A DNA stretch of 64,000 bases from Liminaster sp017519885 (GTDB lineage: Bacteria; Bacteroidota; Bacteroidia; Bacteroidales; UBA3663): assembly GCA_017519885.1 (NCBI GenBank), contig JAFWRO010000063.1:70045-134044 (forward strand), given 5' to 3'. A program made the translations under genes and the position numbers. Within the stretch, counting starts at the first letter, position 1; every line of letters begins with the position of its first letter. Positions 8,070 to 16,690 of the stretch are shown one piece after another. Under the pieces are notes generated by a model. The model had not been told where the DNA came from. It did not search any database and saw only the letters and a program-made list of their open reading frames with translations.

Positions 8070-9413
8070 TCAAAATCTACCTAATGCTTCGCAAACTACA
8101 TAATTGGAACCGCCGATGAACACGATTCCAGGCTGTTCGAGTGCAGCATCGAGCGCTTCGTTGATAGAGGGGAAGACTTGTCCGTAAAGTCCGACAGAGG
8201 CAGCCCGACTTGCCAATTGTTCGGCAGGCAGGGCTCTCGTTGTGGGAGCATTGCACCAATAGTAATTGACGGCAGCACCTGGGGAATTGCTCGGTGGAAG
8301 CATACGAAGCACGGTTTCGATGTCCTTGTCGCTGACCATACCGAAGACGATTTGTAGCGGGTGTCCGGCCTGGTGGAGTGCCATGAGTTGTGGCCCAAGA
8401 TAAGCAAAACAACCGGGATTGTGTCCCGTATCGCAGAGTACACGAATAGTACCGTCGGCATTGGTTTGCAATGTCTCCCAACGGCCGCGCAGATGGGTGA
8501 GTGCTACTACGTCGCGGAAGCCTTGTTGGAGGGCTTCTGGAGTGATGTTGAAGCCTATTTGGCGCAATTGATGAACAGCTGTGATGACGGTGTTGGCGTT
8601 GCGTGGTTGGCAATCGCCACACAATGGACACTGGAGGGTGCCGTCATCGGCTGTTTCGTATATATTATAGAATGTGTGATGTCGAACCCAAGGTATCTGC
8701 GGACGGTCGCAGGCAAAGTCGAGCACAGATACCTGTCGGAGTTGGGCATTCTGTTCGAAGGTGAAGCGTACGCGTTCGTCTTCGCATTCGCCGATGACAC
8801 ATGGTACGCCCTGTTTCATAATGCCGGCTTTCTCGGCTGCAATCTGTGGCAGCGTGTCACCAAGGAACTGGGTATGGTCGAAAGAGATATTCGTGATGAT
8901 GCTGAGCACTGGCTGGATGATGTTGGTCGAGTCGAGACGACCGCCCAATCCCACTTCGATGACTGCGACATCGACCTCACGATCTGCAAAATAGCAGAAA
9001 GCCATCATAGTGGCCAGTTCGAAGAACGAAGGTTGAAAGCGCATCAGTGAATGCGAATCATCGGAAGATGAGGTTTCACTGGGCGCCCACTTTTCGACCC
9101 AATCGATGACATACTGCTGTTCGATGGCTTCGCCATTGACGCGTATGCGCTCGCTGAAATCAACAAGATGGGGTGAGGTAAAAAGCCCCACGCGATAACC
9201 GGCAGCTTGCAGGATGGCGGCCAGCAGATGGGATGTGGAACCTTTGCCGTTGGTCCCGGCAACGTGGATGGTGCGATAGTGTCGATGTGGATGGCCCAAG
9301 AGGTCGTCCATGGCTTCGCAGCGTTCGAGTCCTGGCTTATAGGCATGGGCTCCCTGACTCTCGAATACCGGCAATTGGGCATAGAGGTAGGAGAGGGTCT
9401 CGGGATAGTTCAT
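8070..9413 (-). CDS. folC: Folylpolyglutamate synthase / dihydrofolate synthase
   Basis: A 447-aa Mur-ligase-family enzyme. The P-loop is HVAGTNGKGSTSH (about residues 48-60); other family sites are SPHLVDFSERIRVNG (about 80-94), IEVGLGGRLDSTN (about 148-160), and SFDHTQFLGDT. It adds glutamate to folates (and to dihydropteroate if bifunctional). The start at 9413, MNYPETLSYLYAQL, begins the family homology; the frame stays open to 9752 but that would overlap ftsY and cross the promoter. It is divergent from ftsY. Confidence 0.95.
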   Translation of the reverse strand: MNYPETLSYLYAQLPVFESQGAHAYKPGLERCEAMDDLLGHPHRHYRTIHVAGTNGKGSTSHLLAAILQAAGYRVGLFTSPHLVDFSERIRVNGEAIEQQYVIDWVEKWAPSETSSSDDSHSLMRFQPSFFELATMMAFCYFADREVDVAVIEVGLGGRLDSTNIIQPVLSIITNISFDHTQFLGDTLPQIAAEKAGIMKQGVPCVIGECEDERVRFTFEQNAQLRQVSVLDFACDRPQIPWVRHHTFYNIYETADDGTLQCPLCGDCQPRNANTVITAVHQLRQIGFNITPEALQQGFRDVVALTHLRGRWETLQTNADGTIRVLCDTGHNPGCFAYLGPQLMALHQAGHPLQIVFGMVSDKDIETVLRMLPPSNSPGAAVNYYWCNAPTTRALPAEQLASRAASVGLYGQVFPSINEALDAALEQPGIVFIGGSNYVVCEALGRF

Positions 9414-9439
9414 TTGCAAACAGTTTTTAAATTGGGCTG

Positions 9440-9447
9440 CAAAGATA
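9440..9447 (-). promoter_or_regulatory. -7 box for folC
   Basis: TATCTTTG on the minus strand, 27 bp before the folC start and back to back with the ftsY promoter. Confidence 0.65.
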
Positions 9448-9486
9448 CGTACTTTTTTTAAATTATCGTCAATTTTCTTCAAAAAA

Positions 9487-9518
9487 TTTGGAAGTCTCGT
9501 TTTAAAGCGGTATCTTTG
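9487..9518 (+). promoter_or_regulatory. Promoter of ftsY
   Basis: TTTG (9487-9490), 20-bp spacer, TATCTTTG (9511-9518); the ftsY ATG is 21 bp further on, so the leader is very short. Confidence 0.8.
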
Positions 9519-9539
9519 CACCCACATTATAGAGTAATT

Positions 9540-10499
9540 ATGGGATTTTTTGATAAGTTCTTCAAGAAAGAGAATAAAGAAACGCTTGACCAGGGCATGC
9601 AGAAGACCAAACAGGGACTGTTTGAGAAAATTGCGCGTGCCGTAGCTGGTCGTAGCACTGTGGATGACGACGTGCTGGATGACCTTGAGGAGGTACTCGT
9701 GACCAGCGACGTTGGTGTTGATACTACATTGCGCATCATCGAACGCATTCAAGCACGTGTTGCCAAGGACAAATATGTTGGCACTGGCGAGTTGAATGAA
9801 ATCTTACGTCAGGAGATTACTGCACTCCTGGTGGAGAACCAGCGAGAAGAGCTCGATGGTTTTACTGTGAAGGAAGATGCCAAGCGACCTTACGTTATGC
9901 TCGTGGTGGGTGTTAATGGCGTGGGCAAGACTACAACCATTGGCAAGCTTGCCTATCAGTTCAAGAAGGCAGGTAACAAGGTGGTGTTGGGCGCTGCCGA
10001 CACGTTCCGTGCCGCGGCCATAGACCAATTGCAGATATGGGGCGACCGAGTGGGAGTGCCCGTAGTGAAGCAGCAGATGGGATCGGATCCCGCTTCGGTG
10101 GCCTTTGATGCCGTGCAACATGCTGTGAAGGAGAATGCCGATGTGGTGATTATCGATACCGCCGGACGTCTGCACAACAAGGTCGGTCTGATGAACGAAC
10201 TTGGCAAGATACGCAAGGTGATCCAGAAGGTGGTGCCTGAGAACAATCCTGAGGTGCTTCTGGTGCTTGACGGCTCAACGGGACAGAATGCCTTTGAGCA
10301 GGCCAAGCAGTTTGCAGCTGTGACCGATGTGACTGCACTTTGCATCACCAAGCTCGACGGCACAGCCAAGGGTGGTGTCGTGATCGGCATCAGCGACCAG
10401 TTGCAGACACCTGTGCGTTATATCGGATTGGGCGAGGGAATGGAGGATCTCCAGATTTTCAACAACCGCGCTTTTGTAGATAGTCTTTTCGGCAAATAA
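9540..10499 (+). CDS. ftsY: Signal recognition particle receptor FtsY
   Basis: A 319-aa SRP-type GTPase. It lacks the long acidic A domain of the E. coli protein and begins MGFFDKFFKKENKET, followed by the helical N domain. GTPase motifs in the G domain are GVNGVGKTTTIGKL (about 124-137), DTFRAAAIDQL (about 155-165), IDTAGR (about 205-210) and TKLDGTAKGG (about 279-288). FtsY docks the ribosome-SRP complex at the inner membrane for co-translational insertion. The start at 9540 is preferred over 9516, because the latter lies inside the promoter box. Confidence 0.97.
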   Translation: MGFFDKFFKKENKETLDQGMQKTKQGLFEKIARAVAGRSTVDDDVLDDLEEVLVTSDVGVDTTLRIIERIQARVAKDKYVGTGELNEILRQEITALLVENQREELDGFTVKEDAKRPYVMLVVGVNGVGKTTTIGKLAYQFKKAGNKVVLGAADTFRAAAIDQLQIWGDRVGVPVVKQQMGSDPASVAFDAVQHAVKENADVVIIDTAGRLHNKVGLMNELGKIRKVIQKVVPENNPEVLLVLDGSTGQNAFEQAKQFAAVTDVTALCITKLDGTAKGGVVIGISDQLQTPVRYIGLGEGMEDLQIFNNRAFVDSLFGK

Positions 10500-10520
10500 T
10501 TTTCGAGACAAAATAGACTG

Positions 10521-12761
10521 ATGAAAAAGTTTGTTCTTTGCATCGTTGCAGCCGTGGCTCTGCAAGCCCAGGCTCAGATGACGACCAACAATGGTGTCCC
10601 TTACCTGGAGGACCAGGCAGTGGATATGAGCCAACAGTTCATGGATCCGACGAATACGTTGTTCTGCGCCGATTCGCTCGTCAGTTTTGATGTCACCACG
10701 GGTCGTGGTGTGCTGCAATGGAGCCGTCAGGAGCTACATCCTCGTCAGGCGTTCAACGCAAATGGCTATTGGATCCTTCCTTTGCAGAATCTCGACTTCC
10801 CAGGACCTGCCTACGACCAGAGTCCCCGTCTGGAATTCCGTGTGGAACCCATCGATGCACGAACTTTGCGTGTACGTATCTTCACAAGTCCAATCATACC
10901 CAAAGATGATCCTGATGAAGTGATGCTCGTCGAAGAACCAAAGGTCGATTTTTCATCATGGAAGGTTATTTCGACGGATGCTTCTGTCACCTATACCAGC
11001 AGCGAGGGTAGCCTGGAGATTCGAAGCTACCCATGGCGACTGATATTGCGCGATAAAAGTGGTAAGGAGCTGACCCGTAGCCGTCATCTCAGCGATAACG
11101 ATTCGACGCAGGTGAAGACACAGCCTTTCCTTTTCGTAAAACGTGGTTCGGACAATTCGCGTAGCATTGAGCCTGTCTTCAGTCTTAAACCTGGAGAGAA
11201 GATCTTTGGCTGCGGTGAGTCGGCAACCAGCCTCGATAAGGCAGGGCAGAAGCTTAATCTATTCGTGGTAGATCCTCAAGGTCCCGAGACTCCCGATATG
11301 TACAAGCCCATTCCATTCTATTTCTCCAACCGTGGCTATGGAGTGTTCATGCATACTTCAGCTCCGGTGACTGTGGATTTCGGCAACAGCTACATCGGTT
11401 CCACCCGATTGTTCATGGCAGATGAGGTGGCAGACCTCTTTTTGATGATCGGTTCACCCAAGCAGATTCTCTACGAATACACTTCGCTCGTCGGTCGTCC
11501 CGAGTGTCCTCCGCTTTGGAGTTTCGGTCTTTGGCAGAGCCGCATCTCGTATTTCACCGAGGATGAGGGACGCAGCGTGGCCAACAAACTGCGTGAGTTG
11601 AATATCCCTTGCGATGTTATCCATTTCGATACAGGATGGTTTGAGGTGGATTGGCAGTGTGACTACCAGTTCAGTCATAACTTCAAGGATGCTGGCAAAA
11701 TGTTGTCGGATTTGAGACAACAGGGTTTCCACACATGTTTGTGGCAACTTCCTTACTTTACGCCCAAGAACCGTTATTTCAACTTCCTCGTTGAGAACGG
11801 ACTTGCGGTAAAGAATCCGCGAGGAGGACTGCCACAGGAGGATGCTGTGCTCGACTTCTCGAATCCCAAGACCGTCGAATGGTACCAGTCGCAATTGGAA
11901 GGACTGCTCCGTCAGGGCGTAGCCGTCATCAAGGCTGACTTTGGCGAGGCTGCTCCCTACTTGAATGGCGTCTATGCCAGCGGAAAGACTGGACTCTACG
12001 AGCATAATCTTTATCCTGTGCGCTACAACAAGGCAGCCTACGACATCATCCGCAAGACCAACAATGGAGAAGGCATCATCTGGGCACGTAGTGCTTGGGC
12101 GGGCAGTCAGCGTTATCCGCTCCATTGGGGCGGTGATGCAGCTACGACCAATACGGGTCTGCTTGGCTCATTGCGTGAGGCATTGAGTTTCGGATTGTCG
12201 GGCTTCAGTTTCACCAGTGGCGACATCGGAGGTTTTGTCACCAAGAGCCCAGAGAACCTCTACCGTCGATGGATGGCCTATGGTATGCTCACCAGCCATA
12301 GTCGTGTGCATGGCGTGGAGACTGAGCCTTGGCTCTACAACGACGACTTCGTGGATTACTTCCGCGAGTGCGCCGAGATGAAGTACAGGCTTATGCCTTA
12401 TATCTATGAACAGGCTAAGCTGTCAGCCGATGCCGGATTGCCGATGCAGCGTGCCTTGTTGCTCGAATATCCCGATGACCCTGGCGCATGGCTTATTGAA
12501 GATGAATATCTGTTGGGCGAAAGCATGCTCGTGGCTCCGATGCTCGAAGAGGGTACCGGTCGAGACGTTTATCTGCCTGGCAAGGATCGCTGGGTGGATT
12601 ATCAGACAGGCAAGACCTACGGGCCGGGTTGGAACTACATCGAGTGCGGACACCTTCCCATCGTGGTCCTTGTCAAGAAGGGTGCCACTATTTCCACCGT
12701 GCCTGTCGCCCAGAGCACGGAGTGGATCGATTGGAAGAAAGTGGCTAAGAAAAAGTATTGA
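10521..12761 (+). CDS. Exported glycoside hydrolase family 31 enzyme
   Basis: A 746-aa protein with a signal peptide (MKKFVLCIVAAVALQAQAQ), so it acts in the periplasm or at the cell surface. The GH31 catalytic nucleophile is D473 in KADFGE, and the acid/base is D539 in HWGGDAATTN. Other family features are an N-terminal galactose-mutarotase-like beta domain with FGCGESATSLDKAGQ (about 230-245), and CPPLWSFGLWQSR at the entrance to the barrel. GH31 includes alpha-glucosidases and alpha-xylosidases; the KADFGE form and LWQLPYF loop favour an alpha-xylosidase-like enzyme, but substrate is not certain. It follows ftsY by 21 bp. Confidence 0.92.
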   Translation: MKKFVLCIVAAVALQAQAQMTTNNGVPYLEDQAVDMSQQFMDPTNTLFCADSLVSFDVTTGRGVLQWSRQELHPRQAFNANGYWILPLQNLDFPGPAYDQSPRLEFRVEPIDARTLRVRIFTSPIIPKDDPDEVMLVEEPKVDFSSWKVISTDASVTYTSSEGSLEIRSYPWRLILRDKSGKELTRSRHLSDNDSTQVKTQPFLFVKRGSDNSRSIEPVFSLKPGEKIFGCGESATSLDKAGQKLNLFVVDPQGPETPDMYKPIPFYFSNRGYGVFMHTSAPVTVDFGNSYIGSTRLFMADEVADLFLMIGSPKQILYEYTSLVGRPECPPLWSFGLWQSRISYFTEDEGRSVANKLRELNIPCDVIHFDTGWFEVDWQCDYQFSHNFKDAGKMLSDLRQQGFHTCLWQLPYFTPKNRYFNFLVENGLAVKNPRGGLPQEDAVLDFSNPKTVEWYQSQLEGLLRQGVAVIKADFGEAAPYLNGVYASGKTGLYEHNLYPVRYNKAAYDIIRKTNNGEGIIWARSAWAGSQRYPLHWGGDAATTNTGLLGSLREALSFGLSGFSFTSGDIGGFVTKSPENLYRRWMAYGMLTSHSRVHGVETEPWLYNDDFVDYFRECAEMKYRLMPYIYEQAKLSADAGLPMQRALLLEYPDDPGAWLIEDEYLLGESMLVAPMLEEGTGRDVYLPGKDRWVDYQTGKTYGPGWNYIECGHLPIVVLVKKGATISTVPVAQSTEWIDWKKVAKKKY

Positions 12762-12770
12762 TTTGACAGC

Positions 12771-14123
12771 ATGATAAAGCATCGTATCGATCTTATCACC
12801 TTAGGTTGCAGCAAGAACCTTGTTGATAGCGAACGCCTGATGGCTCAGCTTGCCGCCGTTGGCTACAAGCTGCATCATGACCCCGAGGATCCGAAGGGAG
12901 AGATTGTCATTGTCAATACCTGCGGGTTCATAGGTGATGCAAAAGAGGAGTCGATTAATACAATTCTTGGTCTAACTGTATTAAAGAAACGTCGGAAGAT
13001 AGGCAAAATCTTCGTGATGGGTTGCCTTTCGGAACGCTATCGTAAGGAACTGATGGACGAGATTCCCGAGATTGACCGAATCTACGGCAAGTTCGACTGG
13101 AAAGGGATCCTTTCAGACTTGGGTCATTCTTGGGACGATAATCTCCGGGCGTATCACTTCCAGACAACACCATCACATTATGCTTATGTGAAGATAGGGG
13201 AGGGTTGTAATCGTCATTGTGCCTATTGTGCCATACCTCTCATCACTGGCATCTACAAGAGTCGTCCGATGGATGAGATTGTTGACGAAGTGAAGCAGTT
13301 GGTCGGCCAAGGTGTGCATGAGTTCCAACTCATTGCCCAGGACCTGACAGGTTATGGCTACGACCTCTATGGAAAGTACAATATCGCAGAACTTGTTCAA
13401 CGATTGGCCGATATTCCTGGTGTGGATTGGATGCGTCTCCACTATGCCTATCCGAATAACTTCCCGAAGGATTTGCTGCCGGTAATGGCGCGCAATTCGA
13501 ATGTCTGCAAGTATCTTGACATTGCGTTGCAACATGCCTCGAACCACGTGCTCGACCGCATGCTTCGGCATATAAGTTGTGAGGAGACAGAAGAACTTTT
13601 GTCTGAAATACGTCGTCAGGTGCCAGGTATTCATATACGCACTACTATGATGGTTGGCTTTCCAGGCGAAACGGAGCAGGATTTTGAGGAACTGAAAGAG
13701 TTCGTTCGCCGACAGCGTTTCGAACGTATGGGCGCTTTCGCTTTCAGTGAAGAAGAAGGAACCTATGCTGCGCGTCACTATAAGGATAATGTTCCTCCCG
13801 AAGTGAAACAACAACGTCTGGATGAACTGATGGAGTTGCAACAGGAGATCAGCTTGCAGTGTCAGGAGGAGAAGGTTGGAAAGGTGTTTCGCGTCATCAT
13901 TGACCGTCTCGACGGAGAGTATTACGTGGCTCGCACCGAATTCGATTCTCCTGAAGTCGATCCTGAGGTGCTGATACCTGTCGATTCATTGCCAACCGAG
14001 TCTTCAGGCTACGATGACGGAGTACAAGTCCCCATTGCTTTGACTCCAGGCACATTCCAGCAGGTACGCATCACTTCTGCTTCGCCTTATGAACTTATGG
14101 CTGAGCTCGTGAATTCGAAATAA
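12771..14123 (+). CDS. rimO: Ribosomal protein uS12 methylthiotransferase RimO
   Basis: A 450-aa radical SAM methylthiotransferase. The N-terminal domain opens IDLITLGCSKNLVDSE with the first of three cluster cysteines, continued in VNTCGF (about 45-50) and MGCLSER (about 83-89). The radical SAM CxxxCxxC is in GCNRHCAYCAIP (about residues 145-156). The C-terminal TRAM domain is present. RimO adds a methylthio group to an aspartate of ribosomal protein S12. It starts 9 bp after the GH31 stop, suggesting one transcript from ftsY onward. Confidence 0.96.
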   Translation: MIKHRIDLITLGCSKNLVDSERLMAQLAAVGYKLHHDPEDPKGEIVIVNTCGFIGDAKEESINTILGLTVLKKRRKIGKIFVMGCLSERYRKELMDEIPEIDRIYGKFDWKGILSDLGHSWDDNLRAYHFQTTPSHYAYVKIGEGCNRHCAYCAIPLITGIYKSRPMDEIVDEVKQLVGQGVHEFQLIAQDLTGYGYDLYGKYNIAELVQRLADIPGVDWMRLHYAYPNNFPKDLLPVMARNSNVCKYLDIALQHASNHVLDRMLRHISCEETEELLSEIRRQVPGIHIRTTMMVGFPGETEQDFEELKEFVRRQRFERMGAFAFSEEEGTYAARHYKDNVPPEVKQQRLDELMELQQEISLQCQEEKVGKVFRVIIDRLDGEYYVARTEFDSPEVDPEVLIPVDSLPTESSGYDDGVQVPIALTPGTFQQVRITSASPYELMAELVNSK

Positions 14124-14147
14124 TAATCAAAATAATTAAAATAATCG

Positions 14148-14173
14148 GAGTACTCGGATTATTCCGAGTACTC
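14148..14173 (+). repeat. Self-complementary GAGTACTCGGA hairpin after rimO
   Basis: GAGTACTCGGA (14148-14158) pairs perfectly with TCCGAGTACTC (14163-14173) over a 4-nt loop. The core GAGTACTC is itself a palindrome. No T-run follows (AATAAAACC), so termination would be weak; it could stabilise the rimO mRNA end. Confidence 0.55.
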
Positions 14174-14209
14174 GGAATAAAACCCTAAAAGAAAAAATAA
14201 TTATCCATT

Positions 14210-14458
14210 ATGAAATGTATCGTTGATATCAACGACAACATCGTGGTAAGGAACGAAGCCAATCCCATGCAGATGCTTCGTCTTGAAATGTCACGTTTCT
14301 ATTGCCGCTTGTTCGAAACCACTCGCGACCAGAGTCGCGATTATTTGGATGAGATCCTCAGATGGACCGATGATAATCTTGAGAACTACGACTACGTCTC
14401 GAATAACCTCATGCATTTCACGGCTGCCCGTCGCCGTTATTACGGGTTTAAAAGATAA
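14210..14458 (+). CDS. Small hypothetical protein, 82 aa
   Basis: I do not recognise this family. The protein has no signal peptide or membrane segment. It is rich in charged and aromatic residues: an N-terminal strand-like CIVDINDNIVV, then a long amphipathic helix (about residues 19-60, MQMLRLEMSRFYCRLFETT), ending in TAARRRYYGFKR. The basic end could bind nucleic acid. It sits between rimO and the TPR gene, whose ATG begins 3 bp after its stop, so the two are likely co-transcribed. Codon use matches the neighbours, which supports it being a real gene. Confidence 0.7.
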   Translation: MKCIVDINDNIVVRNEANPMQMLRLEMSRFYCRLFETTRDQSRDYLDEILRWTDDNLENYDYVSNNLMHFTAARRRYYGFKR

Positions 14459-14461
14459 TTG

Positions 14462-16654
14462 ATGAAGAGACTTTCTGCGCTCATATCAGCGTTGGTGTTG
14501 GTCTTCACCTCACTGACGGCCCAGATAAACACGGACCGTGTGCTGGCAATCGGCCGCAATGCCCTTTACTTCGAGGACTATGTGTTGTCGATACAGTATT
14601 TCAATGAGGTTATTGCCGTCAAGCCCTATTTGGCTGACCCTTACCTCTATCGAAGCATAGCCAAGATTTATCTGGATGATTACCTGGGCGCTGCCCAGGA
14701 CGCTTCGGCTTGTATTGAGCGCAATCCCTTCCTTGTCACCGCTTGGCAGGTGCGAGGCATCGCTCGTCAGAATCTGAAGGAATATGACGGAGCAATAGCC
14801 GATTTCGAGCAAGGTCTGAGTGTACAGCCCGAGAACAAGGTTTTTCTGCGAAGTCTGGCCGTGTCGTATGCCTTGAAAAAGGACTACAGACGTGCCGACA
14901 GCTGCTTCAATCACTTCATCGAACTCTTCCCCAACGAACCGACAGCCTATCTTAATCGTGCCCAGTTGCAGATGGAGATGGGTGATAGCGTCAAGGCGCT
15001 GAGCGACTTGGACAAAGTCATCGAACTTGACAAGGGTAATGCCTATGCCTATGGAATGCGTAGCATGATTCTTGCGCAAAACGAACGATATAAGGAGGCA
15101 CTTGACGATATGGATCATGCCATTCGTCTTGATCCCGAACAGAGTGCATTTTACAACAATCGCGCAATGATCCGTTACAACTTGAACGACTTGCGTGGAG
15201 CAATGAGCGACTATGACCAGGCACTCGAACTGAAGCCCGATGAGGTGCTCTCGCTTTACAACCGTGGCATTCTGCGAGCTCAGATCGGTGACCGAAACCG
15301 TGCAATCAGCGACTTCTCACGAGTCCTTGAACAGGAACCTGATAATACCTTTGCAAGTTACAATCGTGCGTTGCTGCGTGATGAAGTGGGTGACCTAAGT
15401 GGGGCTGTGGATGACTATCAGAAGGTGTTCGATCAGCATCCCAACTTTTTCCCAGCACTCTATGCGCGAGCAGAAGACCTGAAAAAGTTGGGTCGAAACA
15501 AGGAGGCTGACCAGGATTTCAAGCAGGCATTCACTGTCGAGCAGCGTGTGATGAGAGAACGTGACCAGCGCAATCAGCGTCGTCAGCAGATGATGGCCGA
15601 GGGCATTCAGAACCCCGATAGTGTCCTGATGGCTGAACATTTGGTTCAGGATGACGAACTGACCGATGAAGATCGTACCCGCAAGGAAGGCGATAACAAT
15701 ATCCGCAAGTTCAATCGCATTATGACCGCTTCGTTCGACGGAAACGAGTCGCGCTACAACAATGCCACGCGTGGCCGTATCCAAGACCAGCGTTTCACTG
15801 TCGAGATGCAGCCGATGTTTATCCTCTCTTATTACGAGAAGAGCGATGGCGTGCGCCAGAACATCTATTTCGAGAAGACATTATCGGACTTCAATCGCGC
15901 CGGACTCTTGAGCCGTCGTCTCAAAGTCGTTTGTCAGGAGCCTATGCTTGATGAGACCCAGGTTCAGGCACATTTCGCTTCGATTGACAATTATTCGCGC
16001 ATCATTGCACAGGGAGGCTCCATCATCAGCTATTTCGGTCGTTCGCTCGATTTTATGTTGGTGCAGGATTATCAGTCTGCCATCGAAGACCTCAATCAGG
16101 TGCTCTATCGTAAGGATAACTTCATCCTGGCTTATTTCAATCGTGCCGTGATACGTTTCCGTCAGATTGAGGTCACTGAGCATAGTGGAGCCGTATCTGC
16201 GTCAGGAAACAGCCAGCAGATTGTCGATGAGGACCTTCGAAATTCGGCTATCCGTCAAAACAATGGCACCACCATTCGCTTGAACCAGAACTCAGCACTC
16301 TCCGGTCAGGATCAGATTCGTCGTCAAGCAGAACAGTTGCAGCGTCAGCGTCGTGTGGAGTGTGAGATGTGCTTGCGCGATTTGGACAAAGTGATCGAAC
16401 TGTCACCCACATTTGTTTATGCATATTTCAATCGTGCGTATATCTCTTCCAAGTTGTCGAACTTCGATACTGCACTCGAAGATTTGAACAAATGCATAGA
16501 ACTCTATCCTAACTTTGCTGAGGCCTACTATAACCGTGGATTGATACTGCTGCGACAAGGTAAGTCGAAGCAAGGTATTCAAGATCTCTCCAAGGCAGGA
16601 GAATTGGGCCTCGTCCAGGCTTATTCGGTACTCAAAAGAGCGACAGCAGAGTAA
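14462..16654 (+). CDS. Large exported TPR-repeat protein
   Basis: A 730-aa protein with a signal peptide (MKRLSALISALVLVFTSLTAQ) and at least ten tetratricopeptide repeats in two blocks, about residues 25-370 and 520-720. Typical repeat cores are AYFNRAYISS, AYYNRGLILL and SLYNRGILRA. Between the blocks is a long charged region (about 370-510, with QRNQRRQQMMAEG). TPR solenoids bind partner proteins; in this exported setting it probably scaffolds an envelope complex. The ATG at 14462 gives the signal peptide directly; a TTG immediately before is possible but unnecessary. The partner is unknown. Confidence 0.85.
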   Translation: MKRLSALISALVLVFTSLTAQINTDRVLAIGRNALYFEDYVLSIQYFNEVIAVKPYLADPYLYRSIAKIYLDDYLGAAQDASACIERNPFLVTAWQVRGIARQNLKEYDGAIADFEQGLSVQPENKVFLRSLAVSYALKKDYRRADSCFNHFIELFPNEPTAYLNRAQLQMEMGDSVKALSDLDKVIELDKGNAYAYGMRSMILAQNERYKEALDDMDHAIRLDPEQSAFYNNRAMIRYNLNDLRGAMSDYDQALELKPDEVLSLYNRGILRAQIGDRNRAISDFSRVLEQEPDNTFASYNRALLRDEVGDLSGAVDDYQKVFDQHPNFFPALYARAEDLKKLGRNKEADQDFKQAFTVEQRVMRERDQRNQRRQQMMAEGIQNPDSVLMAEHLVQDDELTDEDRTRKEGDNNIRKFNRIMTASFDGNESRYNNATRGRIQDQRFTVEMQPMFILSYYEKSDGVRQNIYFEKTLSDFNRAGLLSRRLKVVCQEPMLDETQVQAHFASIDNYSRIIAQGGSIISYFGRSLDFMLVQDYQSAIEDLNQVLYRKDNFILAYFNRAVIRFRQIEVTEHSGAVSASGNSQQIVDEDLRNSAIRQNNGTTIRLNQNSALSGQDQIRRQAEQLQRQRRVECEMCLRDLDKVIELSPTFVYAYFNRAYISSKLSNFDTALEDLNKCIELYPNFAEAYYNRGLILLRQGKSKQGIQDLSKAGELGLVQAYSVLKRATAE

Positions 16655-16690
16655 TACTTAGGTAAATCAATAATCTCAAATATTATATAT